From JAJBWD01 sp041670885 (lineage in GTDB: Bacteria; Bacillota; Clostridia; Clostridiales; Clostridiaceae), in contig JBAXYJ010000014.1 in NCBI GenBank assembly GCA_041670885.1, forward strand, positions 1 through 23,064: a DNA stretch of 23,064 nucleotides, given 5' to 3'. Below the pieces are notes generated by a model that searched no databases, had not been told where the DNA came from, and saw nothing but the letters and a program-made list of their open reading frames with translations. Below, in pieces: positions 1 through 6,220 of the stretch; position 1 is the first letter of the stretch; every line of letters begins with the position of its first letter. The translations under genes were made by a program, and so were the position numbers.

Positions 1-105
1 AAAACTGCTATGACACAGGACTCTTCTTCATCCGGAGGGGGAGGCGGATTCTCCTCAGGCGGTGGCGGTGGCGGTGGCGGCGGCAGCAGCTTCGGAGGAT
101 TTTAA
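1..105 (+). CDS. C-terminal tail of a glycine-rich (TPM/DUF2207-like) protein, partial
   Basis: An open frame enters from the left edge and stops at TAA 103-105. The 34 visible codons encode a low-complexity tail of Gly, Ser and Phe: a five-Gly block, then Phe-Ser-Ser, then nine Gly, then Ser-Ser-Phe-Gly-Gly-Phe. Tails like this close bacterial DUF2207 membrane proteins and TPM-domain (YgcG-type) proteins, so one of these is the likeliest identity. The catalytic or membrane part lies outside the window and cannot be checked. The gene converges with the minus-strand gene that ends at 126, and the two share a hairpin terminator. The reading frame is secure; the family call is inference. Confidence 0.6.
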   Translation, partial: KTAMTQDSSSSGGGGGFSSGGGGGGGGGSSFGGF

Positions 106-130
106 AAGGAGGCATATTGCCTCCTTTATT
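105..130. terminator. Bidirectional hairpin terminator between convergent genes
   Basis: A perfect 9-bp stem (AAAGGAGGC 105-113 with GCCTCCTTT 119-127, loop ATATT) is followed on the + strand by a T-rich run. It starts at the TAA of the + gene and contains the stop codon of the minus gene (126-128), so it can end both transcripts. Confidence 0.75.
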
Positions 131-866
131 TTATATTATTTAAATAAGATAATACATCCGTTTTTAATGTTCCTAATCTAATCTTTCTTTCTTCTAATAA
201 ATTTACTATTTCCTGCTTCTTTTTATAAATCTTCGAAAAGTCTTCTGCTGCTTTTGTATAATCTAACTTATCCATATCAGCCTTGAAGTCCTTCTCATAT
301 GTTTCTTTTTCTTCTCTTTTTTCTTGTATTAGTCTTCCTAAGCCCATTTCCTGATTTAATCTATCTTGGAATTTTGCCTTTAATCCTTTTAAAGCTTCTT
401 TATCTTGTTTATGTCTGCTGATTATTGATGCTATTTGATCCCTTATGCTTTTTATATCTTTATTTTTATTTGCTATTGCAGTTAAATCTTCTGCTGTTTT
501 CTTACCTTTAGCTTTTATCTTTAATCTTTCCTGGTTTGATTTTTTTGCTTGTTTTGCAAGATCTCTTACCTGTTCACCAATGGATTTAACTTCTTCTGCC
601 TTAACCTTATATTTTCCCTGAATTAATGATCTTATTTCCTTTGCTAAAGCATTATTTTCAGCTATCAAATTTTTTTCAGTGGTTTTTAACTTTTCAAAAT
701 CATTCTTTTGATTTTCGAATGCTTCAACAAAAGCTTTCCTTTCAGTTTTCTGCTCCTCTGTAAGCTCTGCTTTGGCATCAGTTGAAACTGTGTCAGCAAA
801 TACCATAGGTGATGCCCCAATAATAAGAACCAGTGATAGAACTATTGATAATATTCTCTTTTTCAT
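126..866 (-). CDS. Exported coiled-coil protein of unknown function
   Basis: A 246-aa protein with a classical signal peptide: a Lys-Lys-Arg start, a hydrophobic core at about residues 5-18 and a likely cleavage after Val-Phe-Ala24. The mature part is almost entirely charged and helical (Lys/Glu/Gln-rich with regular Leu/Ile), which predicts long coiled coils from about residue 35 to 235. There is no second membrane segment, so it is probably secreted or held at the wall. GGGAGGG lies just upstream of the ATG. That Shine-Dalgarno ends two bases before the stop codon of the upstream lipoprotein gene (gap 11 nt), so the two are one operon and may be translationally coupled. I do not recognise a named family. 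A role at the envelope together with the lipoprotein is inference. Confidence 0.85.
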   Translation of the reverse strand: MKKRILSIVLSLVLIIGASPMVFADTVSTDAKAELTEEQKTERKAFVEAFENQKNDFEKLKTTEKNLIAENNALAKEIRSLIQGKYKVKAEEVKSIGEQVRDLAKQAKKSNQERLKIKAKGKKTAEDLTAIANKNKDIKSIRDQIASIISRHKQDKEALKGLKAKFQDRLNQEMGLGRLIQEKREEKETYEKDFKADMDKLDYTKAAEDFSKIYKKKQEIVNLLEERKIRLGTLKTDVLSYLNNIK

Positions 867-877
867 GATACCCTCCC

Positions 878-1204
878 TTATTTCGTTGGTATGTCCCCTA
901 TGGGATCATCCTTATCCTTAAGAATTGAATCTAATTCACTGTCATTTAATATACCGTCATTAATTTCATCTAGTTTTAGATCATCCATAGTATCAACAGC
1001 TTCCTGGATAATCTTATCATCCTCTTTTTTTACATCCTGAACTTTTGAAGGACTGCTTTCCTCTGCAGTTTTTGTATCAGATGCAGTATTTGAAGACTTT
1101 ACTTTATTTACTTTATTTGCTTTTTCTGCAGCGGACTTACTTGAACAGGCTGCAGTAAATATTAAAATTAAAGCCGTTAATATTAATATCAGTTTTTTAT
1201 TCAT
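878..1204 (-). CDS. Small lipoprotein
   Basis: A 108-aa protein with a type II signal peptide: Met-Asn-Lys-Lys, a hydrophobic stretch at residues 5-16, and a lipobox Thr-Ala-Ala-Cys with the lipidated Cys at position 20. The mature part is short, polar and highly charged (Lys/Asp/Glu/Ser) with no recognisable domain, which suggests a flexible tether on the outer face of the membrane. GGAGG at 1211-1215 supports the ATG at 1204. It is the first gene of a two-gene unit with the exported coiled-coil protein at 126-866. An extended -10 promoter lies just upstream at 1235-1243. Function is unknown. Confidence 0.85.
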   Translation of the reverse strand: MNKKLILILTALILIFTAACSSKSAAEKANKVNKVKSSNTASDTKTAEESSPSKVQDVKKEDDKIIQEAVDTMDDLKLDEINDGILNDSELDSILKDKDDPIGDIPTK

Positions 1205-1234
1205 ATCATTCCTCCATTTGTTCTATATTACTAT

Positions 1235-1243
1235 TTTATAGCA
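1235..1243 (-). promoter_or_regulatory. Candidate extended -10 promoter for the lipoprotein operon
   Basis: On the minus strand the sequence reads TGC-TATAAA, a TGN-extended -10 element, about 30 nt upstream of the ATG. No convincing -35 was seen, as is common for extended -10 promoters. Confidence 0.45.
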
Positions 1244-1286
1244 GAAAAATTAAATAAAAATATATAAAATATTAAAATTTATTAAA

Positions 1287-1344
1287 TATGAAATTTCATA
1301 GTCACATTTTGGTTTAGTTTTCATTTGAAAATAACGAAATGTGA
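1287..1344. repeat. AT-rich palindrome and nested inverted repeat in an intergenic gap
   Basis: A perfect 14-bp palindrome (1287-1300) is followed by outer arms TCACATTT (1302-1309) and AAATGTGA (1337-1344) enclosing inner arms TTTTCA (1318-1323) and TGAAAA (1326-1331). A run of seven T follows the outer arm on the + strand, so it resembles a + strand terminator, but no + strand gene ends here. It sits between the terminator of the DUF975 gene and the promoter of the lipoprotein operon, so it may instead be a protein-binding site. Confidence 0.4.
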
Positions 1345-1373
1345 ACTTTTTTTATTTTAATTATTTACATTTT

Positions 1374-1406
1374 ATAAAAAAATCCCTAAGCAATGCTTAA
1401 GGATTT
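1374..1406 (-). terminator. Terminator of the DUF975 gene
   Basis: A hairpin with arms 1380-1391 and 1395-1406 (one mismatch, three-base loop) overlaps the stop codon of the DUF975 gene. On the minus strand it is followed by a T run (1376-1380 read as TTTTT). Confidence 0.7.
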
Positions 1407-2092
1407 TCCGTATAGTTATCTGGCTTATAACTATCATTATTAACTAATTTTCTTGCTTTTAATTCTTCATAGAAGGCCGCCATTACTGCATTGATATATG
1501 GTGTTATCCATAAAAATCCAATTCCCAGTGTTATTACTCCAACTATTATCCAGCCTAAAAAGCTTAAACCTAAAACAAACAGCCTTCCCTTTTCGCCATC
1601 CATCAGCTTTTTGCTTTCCCTGATTGCATCCATGGCACTTATATCCGGATTATCCTTAAGTATATAGACTGCCATTGAATAGCTTAAGGCTGCTATGATT
1701 CCAGGAATTATCAGAAGAAGAGTCCATAACAATATAAATATTTCTGATAACAGCTGAACCAGAAAAGCAGATGCAAAATTTCTAAATCCTGAGAATGTGT
1801 CCTCTATCCTGGCTTCTTCGTCTCTTAATAGCTTTAAAAAATAGGATGCCATACCAAGTGACATAGGTCCCCCGATAATCAGCTTGATTAAATCTCCAAA
1901 GTTATAGGAATATCTTGCATTTACACCATACATTACATACTCTCTGCCTGAAATTGTTAAACTGACACCGCCGGTTAAAATGAAGAATACTAAACATACC
2001 AGTACTGCATTTGACCAGTTTCCTTTTAATTTTTCTTTTGCTGTGTCCTTTAACTCAGCCCTTGATTTTGGAACAAAATTATTATATCCCAT
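1397..2092 (-). CDS. DUF975 family integral membrane protein
   Basis: A 231-aa polytopic membrane protein. The N-terminal segment Ser-Arg-Ala-Glu-Leu-Lys-x3-Lys-Glu-Lys-Leu-Lys-Gly-Asn-Trp at about residues 10-25, just before the first membrane helix, is characteristic of the DUF975 family. At least four further hydrophobic helices follow (about 25-45, 65-85, 105-135 and 165-205), and a short polar tail ends the protein. The biochemical role of this family is not established. The frame continues upstream to a GTG at 2107, but that GTG is part of the GAGGGGG Shine-Dalgarno that serves the ATG at 2092, so the shorter start is used. It is monocistronic by appearance, with its own terminator. Confidence 0.85.
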   Translation of the reverse strand: MGYNNFVPKSRAELKDTAKEKLKGNWSNAVLVCLVFFILTGGVSLTISGREYVMYGVNARYSYNFGDLIKLIIGGPMSLGMASYFLKLLRDEEARIEDTFSGFRNFASAFLVQLLSEIFILLWTLLLIIPGIIAALSYSMAVYILKDNPDISAMDAIRESKKLMDGEKGRLFVLGLSFLGWIIVGVITLGIGFLWITPYINAVMAAFYEELKARKLVNNDSYKPDNYTENP

Positions 2093-2170
2093 TATATCCC
2101 CCCTCACCTATTTAATTCGACACAAAGTCTTTTTCCCCTTTTTATACTGTAATATATATATATGATTTTT

Positions 2171-2199
2171 ATAAAATAAAAAGAAGCCGGAAAGCTTCT
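2171..2199 (-). terminator. Terminator of psuKG
   Basis: Arms AGAAGC (2182-2187) and GCTTCT (2194-2199) form a hairpin right at the psuG stop codon. The minus strand continues as a T-rich run (TTTTTATTTTAT). Confidence 0.7.
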
Positions 2200-3118
2200 A
2201 TAATTTTGATAACTCGCAGGCAATTTTAGCTGCCACCTCAGCATTATTGTAAACAAGCTTTATGTTAGTCTCCAGAGAATCTCCGCCTGTTATGTCCTTT
2301 ATCTTTGCCAGTAAGAAAGGGGTTGTCTCCTTGCCTTTTATTCCCTTTTCATCAGCTTCCTTTAATGCCTTATCAATAGCTGCATTTATTACATCATAAT
2401 TCATCTGAAATTCTTCCGGAACAGGATTAGCTATAACCATACCGCCTTTTAGACCTAAATCCCATTTTGCTTTAAGAGTCTTTGCTGCTTCAATTTCAGA
2501 ATCAACTCTGTAATCAACGCCAAAGCCTGATTTTCTTGTATAGAATGCAGGAAGCTCTTCAGTCTTAAATCCAACAACAGGAACTCCTTTTGTCTCTAAA
2601 TATTCTAAAGTTAAGCCTAAGTCAAGTATAGATTTAGCTCCGGCACAGATAACTGCCACATTAGTATTTGCCAGTTCATCTAAATCTGCTGATATATCAA
2701 AGGTTTCCTGAGCTTTTCTGTGAACTCCGCCTATTCCTCCTGTTGCAAATATCTTAATTCCTGCTAAGGCTGCCACTATCATTGTTGAAGCAACTGTTGT
2801 AGCTCCATCCAGCTCTTTTGCTACAATAAACGGAATATCTCTTCTGCTGGCTTTTAAAACATTTTTACTTTTCCCTAAATATTCAATCTCATCTGGTGTG
2901 AGCCCTGCCTTAAGTCTTCCCTTTAATATTGCTATGGTAGCAGGAACTGCTCCATTATCTCTTATAATTTTTTCTACATTTAAAGCTGTTTCCACGTTCT
3001 TAGGATATGGCATGCCATGAGCAATAATAGTGGACTCTAATGCCACTACCGGTTTCCCATCTTCTATTGCTTTTTTTACTTCATCATTAACATCAAGATA
3101 AGCTGATAAATTATTCAT
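2198..3118 (-). CDS. psuG: Pseudouridine-5'-phosphate glycosidase
   Basis: A 306-aa protein of the PsuG/IndA family, which splits (reversibly) pseudouridine 5'-phosphate into uracil and ribose 5-phosphate in the cytoplasm. The hallmark N-terminal block Ala-Leu-Glu-Ser-Thr-Ile-Ile-Ala-His-Gly-Met-Pro-Tyr-Pro-x-Asn is present. Glu28, Lys89, Asp145 and Lys162 fall where the E. coli enzyme has its catalytic and metal residues (Glu31, Lys93, Asp149, Lys166, numbering from memory). The Thr-Gly-Gly-Ile-Gly-Gly-Val-His-Arg motif is also present. The length is normal for the family. Its ATG lies inside the 3' end of the kinase gene (8-bp overlap), with GGAGGAG as ribosome binding site, so the two are translated from one message. 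The kinase makes the substrate of this enzyme. Confidence 0.95.
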   Translation of the reverse strand: MNNLSAYLDVNDEVKKAIEDGKPVVALESTIIAHGMPYPKNVETALNVEKIIRDNGAVPATIAILKGRLKAGLTPDEIEYLGKSKNVLKASRRDIPFIVAKELDGATTVASTMIVAALAGIKIFATGGIGGVHRKAQETFDISADLDELANTNVAVICAGAKSILDLGLTLEYLETKGVPVVGFKTEELPAFYTRKSGFGVDYRVDSEIEAAKTLKAKWDLGLKGGMVIANPVPEEFQMNYDVINAAIDKALKEADEKGIKGKETTPFLLAKIKDITGGDSLETNIKLVYNNAEVAAKIACELSKL

Positions 3119-4202
3119 AATCTATCTCCTCCTGTATTTTATTTATATTTAAAACTGAGAAATCTCTATTAATTGTATCCATTGAACTCAAGGCAAGTAT
3201 GGCAGCTGCCATAGAAAACTCAGCAGAATCTATTATATTAAAATTATTGATGTAAGAATAAACAAGTCCTGCAACAAATGCATCTCCTGCTCCGGTGGCA
3301 TTAACTGTCTTTACATTGCTCTTTTTAATTATTCCATCAGTTTTTCCATCGTTATAATACACTCCTCTGCTTCCTAAGGTAATAAATATATTCCTCACTC
3401 CCTTAGTCAGGAAGTATTCACCATTTCTCTTCAAATCATCTAAGCTTTCTGTTTTTATGCCGGAAATTGCTTCCGCCTCATATTTATTTGGCTTAATGGT
3501 ATGAAATTTACCAATTATGTCTTTAACCTTAAGCGCTTTTTTTGTAGATACAGTATCTAAAAATATTTCCTTTGAATAATTATCAACTATATACTCTAAA
3601 GTTTCCTTTTTTATGTTTGTATCAACTACTAAAAGCTTTGAATTATCCAATAATCCTTTTTTTAAAGCTATATGTTTTGGCTCCAGCTTTTCATATATAT
3701 CCATTGAAGATATTGCTGCCTTCATATCCCCATTTTCATCAAGTATAGATATATAGGTTGAAGTTTCCTGATTTTTTAGGATAAGGCTCTCACTTATATC
3801 AAAGCCTGATATTTTTGCCTCTTCCATTATTTTGCTGCCATAAGTATCATCACCCAGGACTGAAAACAGCTTTGTATTTACTAGAAGCTTACTTAGATTT
3901 TCCGAAATATTTCTTCCTACTCCTCCTAATGAAAGTGATGACTTTCCGGGATTTGAGTCATGGAATCTAAGGCTGCTGTAAGGTCTGGCAGAAATATCTA
4001 TATTTGAGCCTCCGATAACAAGCACATATTCATCTTCATTTACTATATATCCTTTTCCCTTTAAATAACCCTTTTTAATAAGGTTTGCTATGTGGACTCC
4101 AATAGAGGATCTTTCAATATTTAATTTTTTTGACAGCTCCTTTTGGGATACCATAGGATTTTCTTTTATTAAATGGAGTATCTCACTTTCTCTGTTTGTC
4201 AT
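3111..4202 (-). CDS. psuK: Pseudouridine kinase (PfkB family) with N-terminal winged HTH
   Basis: A 363-aa protein. Residues 1 to about 55 form a winged helix-turn-helix of the MarR/AsnC type (Ser-Gln-Lys-Glu-Leu-Ser-Lys-Lys-Leu, then a wing ending Gly-Tyr-Leu-Lys-Gly-Lys-Gly-Tyr). The rest is a PfkB/ribokinase fold that starts at Val-Ile-Gly-Gly-Ser-Asn-Ile-Asp and carries the family signature Asn-Ala-Thr-Gly-Ala-Gly-Asp-Ala-Phe, where the Asp is the catalytic base. Pairing with psuG identifies the substrate as pseudouridine. The frame extends to an ATG at 4217, but GGAGGA directly before the ATG at 4202 overlaps that codon region, so 4202 is chosen. The HTH suggests that the enzyme binds DNA and may control its own operon; this fusion is common in the family, but its role here is inferred. 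Confidence 0.9.
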   Translation of the reverse strand: MTNRESEILHLIKENPMVSQKELSKKLNIERSSIGVHIANLIKKGYLKGKGYIVNEDEYVLVIGGSNIDISARPYSSLRFHDSNPGKSSLSLGGVGRNISENLSKLLVNTKLFSVLGDDTYGSKIMEEAKISGFDISESLILKNQETSTYISILDENGDMKAAISSMDIYEKLEPKHIALKKGLLDNSKLLVVDTNIKKETLEYIVDNYSKEIFLDTVSTKKALKVKDIIGKFHTIKPNKYEAEAISGIKTESLDDLKRNGEYFLTKGVRNIFITLGSRGVYYNDGKTDGIIKKSNVKTVNATGAGDAFVAGLVYSYINNFNIIDSAEFSMAAAILALSSMDTINRDFSVLNINKIQEEIDYE

Positions 4203-4243
4203 GCTTCCTCCAAACATTTGCTTATTTTTTAAACATTAGCTTA

Positions 4244-4252
4244 ATTGTATCA
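4244..4252 (-). promoter_or_regulatory. Candidate extended -10 promoter for psuKG
   Basis: The minus strand reads TGA-TACAAT, a TGN-extended -10 element, about 42 nt upstream of the psuK ATG. No good -35 was seen. Confidence 0.4.
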
Positions 4253-4275
4253 TAAACATACAAAAATTAAAAGTA

Positions 4276-5997
4276 TTATTTTTCATTTGAAACCCTCTTG
4301 TAGGCATTTTCTGTTATTTCCTTTGGATAGCCTAAAAACTCAAGAAGCCTTATTGCATTTTGAGTATTTGAAACTCCTTCTCTTATTTTATAATCAAAGG
4401 TAAGCCCATTTTCACCTACATCTTCCTTAAAATAATATAGATTAAAGGGGTGCTTTGTCAGATGTGTAAGCTCAATATCATGAGTTGCAACTATTGGAAC
4501 TCCTCCATTTTTTGCAATATAGTCAAGTATTTCCGCTGAAGAACTTATCCGCTCTAAGGGGTTTGTGCCTCTGAATATCTCATCTATCAGGCATAGAAGA
4601 GGCTTCCCGTCAGAAAGCTTGGTAATTCTAAGAAGAGCCTCAGCCTCAGCCATATAATAGCTCTTTCCATCTTGTATACTGTCCTCTGGGCTTATAGATG
4701 TTATAACTCTGAATAAGCTTCCTTCATAGCATGCGGTCAGCGCCGTAACTATTGTCTGAGAAAAAAGAACATTTACTCCTATGGTCTTTAAAAATGTAGA
4801 TTTACCTGACATATTTGAGCCTGTTAAGATAATTCCATTGTCATCTAATAAGATATCATTTTTTACCGGATTATTAACTAATGGATGATATGCATCCTTC
4901 ATGTTTAAATATCCTTTTTTATCAGTAAATACAGGAACTGAGTAATTTTCCGTATAAGTTCTGTAGGATGCTATTGAAATGTATGCATCTATTTTCCCTA
5001 AAATATCATATATCTTTTTTAAATTATCAATATTTGAATTTATCTTTGATATGGATCTGAAATAGCTTCTCTCTTCTATTAAAAATAAAATCCTAATATA
5101 ATCTGCTATTATGTCTGCTCCTTCAATACTTCCTAATATGGCTGTATTCTTCCCAAGTTTTCTGCAATTTTTGTTAATCTCCTTTATCTCTTTAAGGAGC
5201 GAAAGATCAGGACTTTCTATGATTGATATTTTGTTTACTGTATAGATCATAGAACCTATGTTTCTTATAACTTCAATATTACTGAAAACTTTATTTTTAA
5301 TGTACCCATGAATTCCATAATTAACCGCAAACAATATAAAAATATAAAATACATCTTTTGGATTTAAGGCAACATAAACCAAAGAGCCTAATGTGAATAT
5401 GTACATAAAATTAGCTAAATATCCAAACATTGAAGGCTTTGGAGCGGTGCCATATAAAAATTCTACCACATCTCCCTTTCTGAATTTTGAAAGTCTGAAA
5501 AGATTATAGGATATTTTTTCTCTTAATTTCTTATCTCTTTGGAAAACACTTATGTATTTATCCCTATTTTGTATTTCCTGCCTTTCAAACAGTGGAAGCC
5601 TTAATATGCAGTAAAGCATTTCCTCTCCCATACTGGTAAATGTATTGTTTATCTTGCTGAATATACTGTTTAAGTTTAAATCCTTAAAGCTTTGCTCATC
5701 TATATAATAATCTGCAGTCTCTTTTTTTATATTGAAAAGAGTTGTTCTTATTTCTTTTTTCTTTTTCTTTTCCACATGATGTCCATAGCTTTCTTCAACA
5801 ATTCTTATATCCTTCTCATATCTGTATTTTTTATAAGATAAAAATGATATGCATAGTAATACCACCGTTAAAACAAATCCGTAATAATATTTTTTATCAA
5901 CATTATTCCCAAAAACTACGAATAAGTATGCTGTAACTATGGATACTATTAGTAAAATATAAAATATTCTTTTATATAAAAATTCCTTCTTACCCAT
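4276..5997 (-). CDS. Membrane-anchored MutS-like ATPase
   Basis: A 573-aa protein whose C-terminal third is a MutS-family ABC-type ATPase. It has a Walker A Gly-Ser-Asn-Met-Ser-Gly-Lys-Ser-Thr at 393-401, a Walker B with Leu-Ile-Asp-Glu-Ile-Phe-Arg-Gly-Thr-Asn-Pro near 470, and the Ala-Thr-His-Asp motif near 505. The helical region before it (about 90-170 and 240-380) resembles the MutS core/lever. Unlike MutS or MutS2, the protein has no mismatch-recognition domain at the N-terminus and no Smr domain at the C-terminus. Instead it has two membrane helices at about 11-29 and 38-55 and another hydrophobic pair near 185-232. GGAGG precedes the ATG. Similar proteins occur in Firmicutes, annotated only as MutS family; a role in mismatch repair is doubtful for a membrane protein. 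No partner gene is evident next to it. Confidence 0.85.
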   Translation of the reverse strand: MGKKEFLYKRIFYILLIVSIVTAYLFVVFGNNVDKKYYYGFVLTVVLLCISFLSYKKYRYEKDIRIVEESYGHHVEKKKKKEIRTTLFNIKKETADYYIDEQSFKDLNLNSIFSKINNTFTSMGEEMLYCILRLPLFERQEIQNRDKYISVFQRDKKLREKISYNLFRLSKFRKGDVVEFLYGTAPKPSMFGYLANFMYIFTLGSLVYVALNPKDVFYIFILFAVNYGIHGYIKNKVFSNIEVIRNIGSMIYTVNKISIIESPDLSLLKEIKEINKNCRKLGKNTAILGSIEGADIIADYIRILFLIEERSYFRSISKINSNIDNLKKIYDILGKIDAYISIASYRTYTENYSVPVFTDKKGYLNMKDAYHPLVNNPVKNDILLDDNGIILTGSNMSGKSTFLKTIGVNVLFSQTIVTALTACYEGSLFRVITSISPEDSIQDGKSYYMAEAEALLRITKLSDGKPLLCLIDEIFRGTNPLERISSSAEILDYIAKNGGVPIVATHDIELTHLTKHPFNLYYFKEDVGENGLTFDYKIREGVSNTQNAIRLLEFLGYPKEITENAYKRVSNEK

Positions 5998-6088
5998 TTT
6001 TCCTCCAAAATTTATAAATTTTTTGAAACTTTTTCCTTATTTATTACGTCTATATGTATGTAGATATTTATATAATGGGGGTAATATT

Positions 6089-6187
6089 TTGAAAAATAAA
6101 TTACTTAGACTTTTTATTACTTTAACATTTATTTTATATGCAGTACTTATTTATATATCATACAGCCCAAGGTTTAACAGACTATAA
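6089..6187 (+). CDS. Putative 32-aa single-span membrane peptide
   Basis: A TTG start at 6089 follows GGGGG (6077-6081) by seven bases and opens 32 codons ending in TAA 6185-6187. The peptide has a basic start (Lys-Asn-Lys-Leu-Leu-Arg), one hydrophobic helix at about residues 8-24 and a polar end (Ser-Pro-Arg-Phe-Asn-Arg-Leu). This fits a small positive-inside membrane protein. A strong rho-independent hairpin starts 8 nt after the stop, which fits a real short transcription unit between the divergent MutS-like gene and the convergent VIT/vWA gene. The sequence looks like the first helix of larger membrane families such as VanZ, so a remnant is possible. A TATAAT at 6071-6076 lies too close to be its promoter unless the transcript starts at about 6083, which would exclude the ribosome binding site. 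Expression is unproven. Confidence 0.45.
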   Translation: MKNKLLRLFITLTFILYAVLIYISYSPRFNRL

Positions 6188-6194
6188 AACTCAT

Positions 6195-6220
6195 AAAAAA
6201 AGCCCCTGAGGGCTTTTTTA
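6195..6220. terminator. Strong bidirectional terminator
   Basis: AAAAAAGCCC is complementary to GGGCTTTTTT around a CTGA loop (6195-6219), giving T runs on both strands. It ends the small + strand ORF and overlaps the stop codon of the minus-strand VIT/vWA gene (6218-6220). Confidence 0.85.

Noticed and set aside
34..99. GGC/GGT tandem repeat as a microsatellite or mobile trace
   Set aside because: It encodes an in-frame poly-Gly tail typical of the protein family; no separate element is needed.
4276..5997. Calling the MutS-like gene mutS or mutS2
   Set aside because: It lacks the mismatch-recognition domain of MutS and the Smr domain of MutS2 and has membrane helices; the repair label would mislead.
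6071..6076. TATAAT as promoter of the small + strand ORF
   Set aside because: Transcription would start after the GGGGG ribosome binding site, so it does not fit the proposed start; no -35 was found.
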